Assembly (NCBI GenBank): GCA_030068145.1
Contig: JAPJBO010000335.1
Span: 62,001-126,000 of the forward strand
Direction: 5' to 3'
DNA: 64,000 nucleotides
Origin: Diplonema papillatum
Lineage: Eukaryota; Euglenozoa; Diplonemea; Diplonemida; Diplonemidae
The notes under the pieces were generated by a model. It ran no database searches, had not been told where the DNA came from, and saw only the letters and a program-made list of their open reading frames with translations. This document shows positions 30,199 through 40,349 of this stretch, piece by piece. Position 1 is the stretch's first letter. The number at the start of each line of letters is the position of its first letter. The position numbers and the translations under genes were made by a program.

Positions 30199-32554
30199 TC
30201 TTAACGCTCGCTGTTGGACCCAAGTCGATCGAACTGCTTTTTGTTTTTTGTCGTATAAGACGCTAGTCTTAGAAGATTAATATTAACCGACTAATGATAT
30301 ACTGTGAAACAGGGCCTCTCGCTCCTCACACAACCGCTCACGCTCTTGCTTGCACATACCACGCTGGACATGTCAGTACAAAAAAGAAAGTTGGCAGCGT
30401 TGGAACCTGCCATGTAAAGATACAAAACAGGTCCTTCGCACACACGTGCTCAACGACGCCTTTTCTTTTTTACATGGTCTCAAACGCGTGTGTCATTGTT
30501 AAAAAGCGACGGTTAGCAACGCATCGTGTTAAACCTGCCAGAATCGTGCTGACGTGCTGACCCTGGTCTCAGGAAGAGATGGACCGCTGCTACATAGCCA
30601 TACTACTACTACTACTTCTTTTGTTCGTCTCTCTCTCTCTTTTGTTGTTTGGGGTTTTTGCTTTTTTGCTAAGTATTTCGTGTCCGTTGTTCAGGACGGG
30701 CAGATGCTGCAAGGGAACGCAGGGTGCAGGAAACGGAAGCAGTGCTAAATCCCCGCTGAATGCTGGGACGTCTGCCTTGAGCAGGCTTCAACAATCTGGC
30801 AAGCATTAAGGGTTTACGGGTTCGGTGCCGCATGTTGTGTGTGCCACCGTGAACATACAAGATTTCAGGACTTACCGGAATCGGACTCAAAGTGAGGGTG
30901 CTGTGAGAGACTCCCGATGTCTTGCGTTCCTTCTTGCATGTCGAGCCTGCAAATAATAGTGGCAGCAATTTAGCCAAACCTTTTCGCTTTCATCACGTGG
31001 CGCGGATGTGGCATTTGATTGACTTCACGAGAGTGTACGTTCTTAGCGTCCGTGAAAGACAACGTATTGCACTCAAAGAAACCCGCTGGTATACGATTTC
31101 GAAAATGATAAAAAAGTGAAAAACGTTTCGCCAACGAAATGAAAGAAGAGAAGTACGTTGCTACGACAAACCAACGTTTCAAATGATTCAGGCTGCAGCA
31201 GGAGACAACTTAGTCGACTCGTCGTGGTCACCCCAGTATAAAAAAGCACACCAGCTGCTAGTAAATCGGCACAGTGCTTTCGACAAACGTGAACTCGCGA
31301 TTCATATCTCATCCTGCGACCACCAGGCGTAGGAAGAGAAGAGAATATGCGCCCGTCGTTTCTCGACGGGCGTTATCAAGGACGAGTCCCCTGCTGCTGC
31401 TGCCATTTATCCCTCCTTGCGCCCTTTTCCCCATCTTGTCGTAATTTGTGCAACCCCCTTTTTTTCCTTTTCGGCGGAGGATGACGAGGAGCACGTCTGC
31501 CGGTACGAACACAGGACTCAGTGCGCTACTTACCAAAATCTGCAAAAGTCGAAAGTCAAAAGTCTTCACTCTAAAAGCTGAGCTGAGACCGTCATGAGAC
31601 CAATCGGGGTATCTTACTGATGATGGACAGAGAGAGACGGCCATCGAGCGGGCGCATTCCGACAACAATACAGGGTGGAACGAGGAGGGCTCCATCTGGT
31701 ATCTGAGGTGGTTCGATCGGACAGAGCCTGGACGCTACCACGGAATGGATTGCGGATGGTCTACCTGAGCTTCACCCGTGATGCGTCTGTACCGTACAGC
31801 TGAGTTTGTCGTGTTCTGCCGCCCACCCTCTTCCTTACCATTTTTTTTGCGCTTATCCCGCCCGCTTTTCTTCGTCTTCTTGAACACTTGCTGTGTAGGA
31901 GGTGGCCGCCAGCTACGAAGTACAAACGGCTGGTAACCCGGCTCCGCTTCGAACGGGCAAGTCTTGACTTGATGCTGTCGTTGATCCGCGGGGTCAGAGG
32001 CGCACGACTCGGTGCCTTCAAACCCCACGCCATCTTACCTGTGGTTACCGCACCTCCTCTGAACAGAATGACCGTGCGTAGGGACAACCCACGGCTTCAG
32101 GAAGCGCAATTACACCAGCGTCCCGGCACCAATAGGGGTAGCAGCCGTAGTTGATAACGGACGAAAGGTACGCAGGTCGCAGGATGCGCAAAAGCGAGCC
32201 TTTCCTTGCACTCGACATTCGGGCGCAGTAGCGAAAGGCGTGCATTGAATCGCCTCCATCGCCTCCAGACATTCTCCGCATGGACAGCTTAAGTTGTTTT
32301 CGAAGGTGTCTCCGAAGAGGCGAGTTGAGGCCACGTTTGCGTTGCAAACACATGACTTGGTCGACCACCCAGATGCAGCCTGCTAGAGTGGGGTAGTTAG
32401 AGACACCCAGACCGTCGCCCGTCCCTTGTCAGAGAAGAGTCACAGCAGCCAAAGGTGTCGGAAAGTCAAACCCGACTGGTGAACGTGGCAAGTGGGCCAC
32501 ACTCCACTTAAGACGTCACCTACATTTAAGCAATGCACTAACCACTCACGCACA
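30199..32554. other. Spacer without recognisable gene
   Basis: After the shared TCTTAACGCTCGCT the copy C flank is unlike A or B. There is a pyrimidine-rich stretch at 30600-30670. A Cys-containing minus-strand frame (32110-32334, SCPCGECLEAMEAIQC) could be a fragment of something but matches nothing I recognise. Confidence 0.5.
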
Positions 32555-32850
32555 CACCACAGGAGATGGAGGGTCCGGGCAGACGAGAAGTCAGGGAAAC
32601 GTGCACGCGACGCAGCCGGCAGTGCCCACGTCCAGAAGCCGAGCACGGCCGACCCCATGGACTAGAGCAGACGGAGGAAGACAGACCATGCTGCCTCAAG
32701 CACCACTCCGGCCCGCATGATACTCCAGGCCCCCATCAGCAGCCCGGGGGGGCATCAGCAGTAACCTAGAAGAAACCGCGCGTGGACGCACTCTCGCTAA
32801 GAGGGGGGCCACGTCACAATAGGTTCGCAACACACACACACACACACACA
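32555..32850 (+). mobile_element. LINE-2 family, 5'-truncated tail (copy D1)
   Basis: The last ~65 codons and 3' untranslated region of a LINE-2 relative. The frame ends CLKHHSGPHDTPGP then HQQPGGASAVT; full-length LINE-2 ends GGPHSQPGGASAVT. The untranslated region (GCGTGGACGCACTCTCGCTA ... GGTTCGCAAC) passes straight into (CA)n at 32829-32850. It belongs to the same subfamily as the tail at 55150-55612. Full-length LINE-2 begins immediately after its CA tail. Confidence 0.85.
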
Positions 32851-32894
32851 GGGGGGAAAACCATAACGCACTCAACACATACTCAAACGGTAAA

Positions 32895-34120
32895 ATGACT
32901 ACGAACAACCTCCCCTGGGGCCCGAGGGAATACCCTCGGGCAGCGAAAGGTTCGAAGCCGAAGTGCGTGTGGTGCACCTACCCGAAACCCGTGCATACAC
33001 TCTGCGTCTTGAGACGTTGAAGGGGCGGGTAGGTGCGTACGAGCGCCTGGTCGAGCAGCTTGGGTGGGCTGGGGCCAGAGTGCGGATCAAGAAGGGAGTC
33101 GCGCACATCGAGGCGACGGAGCCACCACCAGTTGCCAAGGTGCGCGTTGGCGAGGAGGAAGGCGAAATCGTCGACGTCGAGGCGCGCGACCGGGCCCGGC
33201 AAGAGGCGCACCGACAGGAGCGCATCCAGCGAACCCGCCAAGAGGTGGACAGCCTCGCCGCTGCAGGACCACCGAAACGCCTGCCGGACAACGGGGCCCC
33301 CAGGGGACCCACGTACTCCAAGCCCGAGTTCCTCGCCGAGTTCGGGAAGAAGAAGGGGGAAGACGAGTGGCGCTGGGCGCTCAAAGCGCATGAAGAAGTG
33401 CGGAAGAGGCAGCTGACGAGACTGCGGGAGCAGCTGAAGGAGCTGTCCCCGACGGACGACGCGGAGATGCGAGAAGAGAGGCGCGAGCAGGGGAACCAGG
33501 ACGAGACGGCAGCGGCCTGGGAAGCCTGGGCGCAGCAGCAGAGCAGGCAGCGAGAGGCCTGGCAGAAGGAGCGAACTGCCGCGCGAGAGGCTTGGGAGGG
33601 CGCGTTCGAAAAGCGCTTCCGAAGCTGGGCTGACGCCCAGACGCAGATAGCCACCAAGCGCGAAGACAACGCCTACATGCGCCAGATAGGGTGGATGGCG
33701 GAGACGGAGCAGAAGCTGGACCGTATTACGCAGGAGATGTGCGCCAGAATCGACTCAGCGCTTGGGAGAATTGCACAGGTCGCACAGCAATCTGCCGCCG
33801 CAGGCGTGCCCGCGCGGACAGACGAGCCCGTACCTGCAATCCAACCGACTCCACCCCCTGCCGAGCCGCCGGTACCTTTAGCCGAAAACGCCGCGCAGGA
33901 GCCCCTCCCGGCCCAGCCCCTCACCACAGCTTCCAAGAAAGGGAAGAAAGCTAAGAAGGAGGCTGACGAAAAGGAGCTGGCCGAGCAGTTGAAGCAGCTC
34001 AACGAAGCTACAAAGAGACCGGTCGCCGGAAAGGCGAAGGGCGGGAAAGGCGGGGGTAAGCAGCAGCTCCTGACTGACATGGTGTCAACCAACCGCTACA
34101 GCCCCATCGATAAAAAGTAG
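32895..34120 (+). CDS. LINE-2 ORF1: zinc-finger start and charged coiled-coil protein
   Basis: Two overlapping frames. The ATG at 32895 opens MTTNNLPWGPREYPRAAKGS and leads into CVWCTYPKPVHTLC (C-x2-C-x6-H-x2-C) but stops after 41 residues near 33020. The main frame (from ~32963, with only GTG available as a start) has ~385 residues: an EAR/QE/KR-rich region with strong coiled-coil character (~60-240), a Pro-rich stretch and a Lys-rich end (KKGKKAKKEADEKELAEQ). A single frameshift near 33000 may have separated a zinc finger from the coiled coil, or the finger peptide is separate. ORF1 proteins bind element RNA. The TAG at 34118-34120 is in frame with ORF2. Confidence 0.75.
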
Positions 34121-34186
34121 GGGGCTGGGCGTGCCGGACAAGAACTGACACCAAGCAAGGAAAACGTGTCAACTGGCGCTGTCCGG
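34118..34186 (+). promoter_or_regulatory. In-frame TAG between LINE-2 ORF1 and ORF2 (candidate readthrough site)
   Basis: ORF1 ends GATAAAAAGTAGGGGGCTGG; the frame then stays open (GAGRAGQELTPSKEN) into ORF2 with no shift. No in-frame ATG occurs for more than 900 bases. The simplest way to make the protease and endonuclease is readthrough of this single TAG, or a non-AUG restart such as the GTG at 34166. Confidence 0.55.
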
Positions 34187-37100
34187 TGCGCCAACCCTAC
34201 TACTGGCAAGCGAAATCGACGAGGGGAGGAAGTCAAGAGTGTAAACCAGTCAACCGCCGTGAATCAACCGACGCCAGCTGAAAGCGGCGACACGGAACTC
34301 GACAGGGCGGCTGCGATCTTGCGCGCGAAGCGGATACCGGTTGAGAAAGATGGTAACTGCCAATTTGCCGCGCTGCTGCGAAGTAGTAAGCTGAGTCTTT
34401 CGGCTACTTCCCTAAGGCAGAAGGTAACCTGGCAGCTGCGACACCACCCGCCTTCGGCGTTCCTCCCTACTGATTCGTCTCTATCTGAGTATCTTTCCAC
34501 CGTAGCGCGGGACGGACACTACGGTGACCACCTCACGTTGCAAGCCGCAGCAGAAGTGCTGAAGGCAACTGTGTGGGTACTATCAACAACGAATTTGGCG
34601 CACCTCAGGTGCGAAGGAAGAGCTGGTAATTCGTCACGCATCATCACCGTGACGTACCGGCCGCAGCACTATGACGCGTTGCACGTACCGCATGAAACTC
34701 TGCAGCTGCTGTCGACCCTCGGCCCCGAGGTGTCACAGCTTCCCCTGAGTGAGATAGCAGCAGACAGTAAACCCAGACTCTCAGCCCGGAATACGATAGC
34801 GCCCCCTGGTCGCACGATAGTGCTAGCAACGGCAAACGTGGGTTCCATAAATGCGAGAAGTCGGACAGTGGCGACCCTCCCGGCGGACATCGTCGCTCTG
34901 CAAGAGACCAGGGCGGGCCCAGAGACAAAAAGGACATGCGGGCTGTTTCTTGCGGCATACGGATGGGACTGTCACTGGGGCGAAGACGTGCCTGTTGTTG
35001 TGGGTGCGAACGGTATAGGACAACGGGTGCCAGGAGGCGCAGCTGTCGCCACCCGCGGCATGGTGGCTAGTGTCTCCCAGCCCACAACAGAGTTGGAGAG
35101 AGAGTTGGCGAGGAGTACACGAGTCGCGCACGCGGTGGTGGCAACGGGAAATGCGCGTATGGTGCTGCACGTGATATCGGTGTATGCACCCGTAGGCAGG
35201 GAGGCGGCGGTGGTACGGGATCGGGAGAAGCTCATTGCAGATGTTTTCGAAATGGCGGCAGGACTCGGGCAGGTACCGATAGCTGTCATGGGTGACTTCA
35301 ACACGCCGGCAGAGGAAAGCATGTCCCTGACCACAGCCTGCCAAAGTGGATGGGTCGATGCGGCGTCAGCGGCTGCGCGAGCGGGGTCACAGGACGCACC
35401 GCCCACCTGCTGGGCGGCGGCGGCGGGCTCCCGAATAGACATGTGCTTCCTGAACGCAGTAGCAGCACAGACCGTGGTGACCGTCCAAACCGCGAAAGCG
35501 GGAGAGTATGACATACCGACCCACTGCCCAATCTTTGTCACACTCAACATACCGGCTTTCACGCCGCCCAAACGCAACCACCGGATACCCGCCCCTTTCC
35601 CGAGGAGAGTGCCAGTGCAGACGCAGGAGCAGAAGCAGAGCATGCTAGCGTCGGCCTTGCGTCGAAAGCGAACGGAAAGTGGGGCGGACGGGGCGTTGAG
35701 GAATGCGTCTGAAGTGGCGGAGGCGTACCTGATTGATTTGCACCGAGAGAACCTCGAACCAGGGTCGACTGCTTACCGGGGTAGAGCCGGCGGCTACCGC
35801 ACACGGGAGGCGCACGCATCTGCGAGGCAGGCATGCACGACGCGAGGAGCTATGAATTGGTCCACGAAGCAACGCGATAGAGTTCTTGGAATGCTACGCT
35901 CAGTGGTCGCGGAGGCAAGGCAGAGGCTCGGTAGCGGACAAGTGGGTGCGATGACGGTAGCAGAACGCAACGCACGAAACGCGTTGCGGAGAAGAAATGT
36001 GGAAGAGTTCTTACCGCAGCTCACGCACTTCGGAAGCAGCGATGAGTTGCAGGAACTCGTGGCGGCGGTAGAGAGGCTGGAAGGATCCCAACGTGAAGCG
36101 ATTGCCGCGCTGAAGACGCAGCGCTCACGCCTCTGGAAGGATCGAATGCAGAAGGCTTGGAGTGGCCCAGAAAAAGGCGATATATATCGGTTTCTAGCTG
36201 GACAGCAAGGGATCCCAACGGCATTTCTGCGACGACAGGATGGCACCTTAACCGCGTGCCCGACGGAGATCGATGAGATGCTGAGAGGGCCCGGCGCCTG
36301 GGGAGGTATATTTCAAAAGTATGCGGACCAACCGGAGCCAGAGTGGGAGGCATTCAAGTCGCAGTACGCACGGTATCTACCCGCGCCGCATGCGATGGAA
36401 TGCGAGCCCATCAGTGCTGCTGATGTGGACGCGGCACTCAAGAAGATGAAAAAGACATCGTCCCCCGGACTACATGGATGGCGCGTGCACGAGCTACGAC
36501 AACTCCCCTCGGAAATCCTACAACTCATGGCAGATGCCATGAACGCAGTGGAAAGCGAGGGACGATGGCCGGAACAGCTAATGCATGCGATCATTCACCT
36601 GCTTCCGAAGCCCGAAAGCAACGGGGACCCCTTGTCGCAACGACCGATTTCGATAACGCCTGTCCTGTACCGGATATGGGCAGCCGTAAGGGCGAAGGCA
36701 GCACTCGCGTGGATGGACGAGATTGCGCCGAGCGGCCTGCATGGATGTCGGAAGGAACATGGAACAGACGACCTGGTATGGCACTTGGCAGCGCTTATCG
36801 AAGAGGCGCACCTAACGGGAGAGCCACTCTTTGGCCTAGCGCTGGACTTCCAAAAGTGCTTTGACTCGGTACCGATCGAAGTAGCCTTTAAGCTGGCCGA
36901 GGAGCTGGGGTTTAACGAGGTTGTACTGCGGACTCTGAGGGCAGCCTACACCAACATGCGGCGTCACTTCCGGGTGGGAGCAACGGTTGGAGAAGGCTTC
37001 GTGCCTACGAACGGGATAATGCAGGGATGCCCGCTGAGTGTCATCCTAATTAACGTCATCATCAGTGTCTGGATGCGACACGTAGCGGACATCGAAGCGG

Positions 37101-39958
37101 CGATTCCGCTATCGTACGTCGATGACGTGTATGCAATGCTGAAGACGTTTGCCGATTTAGAGGAGGCAGCCAGGCGGTCAGGAATGTTCGCCGGGCTGAC
37201 CGGGATGAAAGTCTGCACGCAGAAAAAGTCGCATTTTTTCACGACGGCGTCGGACACCCCGCAAACCCTTGATTATGCGGAAAGCGACGGCACAGCAGTG
37301 AACAACGGGCGACAAGAAGGTATACAAAGGCGGGTGACATTCGACGTTCTCGGCGTGATGCTAACCACAGAGAAGGTGCCACCGGGGGAGGTAATTCGGC
37401 CGTCGAAACGGATTGTGGAGAGGAACTCCGAAGCTGAGCGGGTGCTGAAAAGGGCAGCTTGCCTCCCGCTGCCAGGCGAAGCGAAGGACCTCGTGGTCAG
37501 CATGTCAGCGGGAGCTAAACGGTACTACGGTGCAGCAGTATCGGGAATGACGAAGCGGGACAGCGTGCGCCTGAGAAGATTGTTCACGGAGGCGATGTGG
37601 ACTGGGCCGCCGCGCCGAGCTCAAGAGGCGGTCCTACATATCCTACATCATGGGCACCGACTCGACCCGGTAGTTGTGCCGGCATACAGAAGAATCACCA
37701 CCTGGGCAGTGCAACTCAAGAAGTGGGAGTCCGCGAGATCTCTGTCACAGACAGCGTGGGAGCACAGCGACTCGCTTGCGACATTGCATGGACCTTTCGC
37801 CTTCTTCAAAGAAGCGCTAGACGGACTCGGGTGGCGATGGGTGGCACCAACCAGCATCGCCTACACGAACGAAGCCGGAGACGAGGTAGTGCATGATGCA
37901 GCGGCACAGGACAACACGAAGCTTCTACAGCACGACCTGCGATACGCTTTGAGACTACGCGAAATGGCTCAGCTCGCGGCAAGGCGGGGAGGAGACTTCG
38001 GGGGAGTGCGGGACGGGGTGGATTACCAGACAACCCGGCACCTGCTGGAGATGCACGATTCCCCACTCACCGCGTATCAAGCCGGCATGCTGAAATCAGT
38101 GATTGTGGGAGCCACGCCGGCGGCTGGACGAACAGGGGCCGGTGAAGAAAGCTGTCTATACTGCAATACGGAGGAACGAGAAACGGTGGATCACCTTTTC
38201 TGGAGCTGCCCCGCTTGGGAGCACTTGCGCGCGAAGTACGAAGACATAAGGACCATGCAGGTAAACTGGCCCCCGTGTCTGCGCTTGTGCGGGATAGCCC
38301 CAGCCCCTCAGGTAGACGAAAGCACCTCCGTGCTGCCGGCAGAAAAGGAGAAAAGGCGGCATGTAGTGAAGCGACTGCAACTGTTCTTTGTCGAAGTGCT
38401 GAGGGAACGCCAGGGTGCCGACGGCCTGCTCGACAGGTCAGCCCGGCATCACAGGACAGAGAGCTACCCGCGAGGCTGGAGACCAACTGAACCCTGCCGA
38501 CTCGCAGTCCCTTTCATTGCGCCATCCGCCGTGACAACGAAATGGAAATACGGACGGGAAATGTGGATGGCGTTCACCGACTGGCTGCGGCAGGTGAAAT
38601 GGGCACCCCCGGGACACGACGAGCTGGGCATCAGCTTCATCGAGTTAGCTGTAGAGTTCGAAATGCACACCGGACAGCGGCTCCCTGACCTCAAAAGCAG
38701 GTACTATACAGCAGTACCTCAAGCACAGACAGGCAAGGTGACAGCAGCTCGCACAACGCTAGCGGATGGGGAAATGGGCGACAGCAGGTTGCTTGTGTGC
38801 TTCGATGGTGGGGCGAGAGCGAACGGAACCGCCTTCGCCGTTGCTGGCGCAGGGGCGGTAATGTACCGAGACGGCGTCAAGGTGTCGGAAGTAATCCTGC
38901 CGCTGCCCACCGTGCGCAGCAATAACGTGGCAGAGTATGAAGCGGTGCTAGCGGGCCTGCATCTGCTGAACGAAGCGAACGATGCGGACGGCACGCAGTG
39001 TACGGTGCGGGGGGACTCGGCACTGGTAGTGGGGCAGCTTTTGCGACGCCTGGCATGTTCCGAGGAGCTCAAGCCATACCAGACACGCGCTGCCAGAATG
39101 GTTTCTTCCCTGCAGCGACGGATGACAGTGCGCATCGAGCACGTCAAGCGCGAGAGGAACACGGACGCTGATGCCCTGAGTAACGCCGCCATGGACTTGG
39201 TGCAGCGCCAGCGGCCGACTCCTCGAAGGCAAGAGAAGATGCTAACCGACTTTCGCCGGTCCGCCTTGGGCAAAGCGCTTAGCCTCGTTGAGATGGGGAA
39301 GGCGTACAAGAAGGTGACGGGGCAGCCGTGGTTCTATGGCCATGAGTACTCCTCCACCGTGCTGACATCCCTGGGAGGGACGGTTGTACGGGGCGTCTCC
39401 CGACGAGCGCAGCTGTCAGAGGCGACAGAAGGCATCATCGTGAGGATACGCGAACACGCGCAGGCGGGAATCGCGGACGAACATGAGAGCAGCCCTTACC
39501 CGCCACACCTGAATTGGGCCGCAACCTTCTTGCCAGAGGAGGCTTACCCGGCAGGATGGACACAGGGAAAACCCGACTGGAAAGGCAGAACGGAAGAGGC
39601 CGAAAGGGGTTCAAGCACTGACCCGCGCAAAGGTGCCCCCCCGTGCGAGGCCCCAGAAGGCGCTGCTAACACTTCCCGCCCTGGAGTGGTTTGCTCGCTC
39701 CACAAAAAGCCGCGATGCAGTGAGTGCGTAAAAAAGCGTCTACCGGCGGAGACCTGCTGTCGCTTCAAGCAGCATCATCACGGATCGGATGGTCTAAGGC
39801 CCCGGATGCACTTCTGCACAGCTCACAGACTAGGACGTTGCGGCGATTGTGTGGCTGAAAACGAAGCATTAGCCAGCTGCTGCACAAAGCATCACGCAAA
39901 CAGGAGAGCGAATGGAGGCCCCCACTCCCAGCCCGGGGGTGCATCGGCCGTCACCTAG
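34121..39958 (+). CDS. LINE-2 ORF2: OTU protease, endonuclease, reverse transcriptase, RNase H, Cys/His module
   Basis: About 1930 residues counted from a GTG at 34166. The frame is open from the codon after the ORF1 stop, and the first ATG is not until ~35059. An OTU-like cysteine protease (~45-185) has VEKDGNCQFAALL (Asp62, Cys65) and the distal QHYDALH (His168). The endonuclease (~215-470) shows TANVGSINARS, LQETRAG, MGDFNTP near 375 and GSRIDMCFLN. The reverse transcriptase (~690-1130) has LLPKPES, RPISITPVLYRIW, ALDFQKCFDSVP, GIMQGCPLS and YVDD at 984. The CCHC finger is CLYCNTEERETVDHLFWSC. RNase H (~1540-1680) has all four acidic residues: CFDGGARANG, AEYEAVL, RGDSALV, NTDADALSN. A Cys/His tail follows: CSLHKKPRCSEC, CCRFKQHHH, CTAHRLGRCGDC, SCCTKHH. 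It ends GGASAVT. Confidence 0.93.
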   Translation, partial: GAGRAGQELTPSKENVSTGAVRCANPTTGKRNRRGEEVKSVNQSTAVNQPTPAESGDTELDRAAAILRAKRIPVEKDGNCQFAALLRSSKLSLSATSLRQKVTWQLRHHPPSAFLPTDSSLSEYLSTVARDGHYGDHLTLQAAAEVLKATVWVLSTTNLAHLRCEGRAGNSSRIITVTYRPQHYDALHVPHETLQLLSTLGPEVSQLPLSEIAADSKPRLSARNTIAPPGRTIVLATANVGSINARSRTVATLPADIVALQETRAGPETKRTCGLFLAAYGWDCHWGEDVPVVVGANGIGQRVPGGAAVATRGMVASVSQPTTELERELARSTRVAHAVVATGNARMVLHVISVYAPVGREAAVVRDREKLIADVFEMAAGLGQVPIAVMGDFNTPAEESMSLTTACQSGWVDAASAAARAGSQDAPPTCWAAAAGSRIDMCFLNAVAAQTVVTVQTAKAGEYDIPTHCPIFVTLNIPAFTPPKRNHRIPAPFPRRVPVQTQEQKQSMLASALRRKRTESGADGALRNASEVAEAYLIDLHRENLEPGSTAYRGRAGGYRTREAHASARQACTTRGAMNWSTKQRDRVLGMLRSVVAEARQRLGSGQVGAMTVAERNARNALRRRNVEEFLPQLTHFGSSDELQELVAAVERLEGSQREAIAALKTQRSRLWKDRMQKAWSGPEKGDIYRFLAGQQGIPTAFLRRQDGTLTACPTEIDEMLRGPGAWGGIFQKYADQPEPEWEAFKSQYARYLPAPHAMECEPISAADVDAALKKMKKTSSPGLHGWRVHELRQLPSEILQLMADAMNAVESEGRWPEQLMHAIIHLLPKPESNGDPLSQRPISITPVLYRIWAAVRAKAALAWMDEIAPSGLHGCRKEHGTDDLVWHLAALIEEAHLTGEPLFGLALDFQKCFDSVPIEVAFKLAEELGFNEVVLRTLRAAYTNMRRHFRVGATVGEGFVPTNGIMQGCPLSVILINVIISVWMRHVADIEAAIPLSYVDDVYAMLKTFADLEEAARRSGMFAGLTGMKVCTQKKSHFFTTASDTPQTLDYAESDGTAVNNGRQEGIQRRVTFDVLGVMLTTEKVPPGEVIRPSKRIVERNSEAERVLKRAACLPLPGEAKDLVVSMSAGAKRYYGAAVSGMTKRDSVRLRRLFTEAMWTGPPRRAQEAVLHILHHGHRLDPVVVPAYRRITTWAVQLKKWESARSLSQTAWEHSDSLATLHGPFAFFKEALDGLGWRWVAPTSIAYTNEAGDEVVHDAAAQDNTKLLQHDLRYALRLREMAQLAARRGGDFGGVRDGVDYQTTRHLLEMHDSPLTAYQAGMLKSVIVGATPAAGRTGAGEESCLYCNTEERETVDHLFWSCPAWEHLRAKYEDIRTMQVNWPPCLRLCGIAPAPQVDESTSVLPAEKEKRRHVVKRLQLFFVEVLRERQGADGLLDRSARHHRTESYPRGWRPTEPCRLAVPFIAPSAVTTKWKYGREMWMAFTDWLRQVKWAPPGHDELGISFIELAVEFEMHTGQRLPDLKSRYYTAVPQAQTGKVTAARTTLADGEMGDSRLLVCFDGGARANGTAFAVAGAGAVMYRDGVKVSEVILPLPTVRSNNVAEYEAVLAGLHLLNEANDADGTQCTVRGDSALVVGQLLRRLACSEELKPYQTRAARMVSSLQRRMTVRIEHVKRERNTDADALSNAAMDLVQRQRPTPRRQEKMLTDFRRSALGKALSLVEMGKAYKKVTGQPWFYGHEYSSTVLTSLGGTVVRGVSRRAQLSEATEGIIVRIREHAQAGIADEHESSPYPPHLNWAATFLPEEAYPAGWTQGKPDWKGRTEEAERGSSTDPRKGAPPCEAPEGAANTSRPGVVCSLHKKPRCSECVKKRLPAETCCRFKQHHHGSDGLRPRMHFCTAHRLGRCGDCVAENEALASCCTKHHANRRANGGPHSQPGGASAVT

Positions 39959-40349
39959 CTTAATCTGAGCGTGGTCGTACTTTCGTGAAGGGAGGCACCA
40001 CGTTAAAACGGGTCCGTAACACACACACACACTGGGCTAGACTCCGCTCAGGGGTTACCCAGTACTGAGATCACACACGCACACACACACACACCACCCA
40101 CTCATCCCTCTCCTCCTTCTGTAGTTCTGCCGTGCACCCGTCACCCGGACAAGCCACATCCAACGAACGTAAAAGGCAAATAAGAAAAGAAAACCCACCA
40201 CACAACCAAAAAAAAAGCGCCAGCCGTCACTGCCGTGACCGTCACCGCGGGGAAGGAGGGAAAGGGGGGGGGGCGTGAAGGGGGTAAAGCTGCCAAGCAA
40301 AAATAAAAGAGGAAGACCCCCCGCGGCCCGCGGAGGGGGGGGGTAGCCC

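Larger units (their letters stand above)
32851..40033 (+). mobile_element. LINE-2: full-length non-LTR retrotransposon with OTU and RNase H domains
   Basis: A ~7.2-kb element: short 5' leader, ORF1, then an ORF2 of OTU protease - APE endonuclease - reverse transcriptase - CCHC finger - RNase H - Cys/His module, and a ~75-bp 3' untranslated region ending GGGTCCGTAAC plus (AC)n. It is bordered on the left by the CA tail of copy D1 and on the right by its own (AC)n tail, 40 bases and another CA array (40071-40095), so insertion into CA microsatellite is likely. The frames are long and nearly intact, indicating recent activity. Some Dualen/RandI-type LINEs are reported to carry a cysteine protease with APE, RT and RNase H; I see no second restriction-like endonuclease here, so clade assignment is open. 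Confidence 0.92.

Noticed and set aside
32110-32334. Cys-containing minus-strand frame (SCPCGECLEAMEAIQC...) as a zinc-finger gene
   Set aside because: 75 codons, no homologous copy in the window, no clear start context and no flanking coding signal. Kept only as a note.
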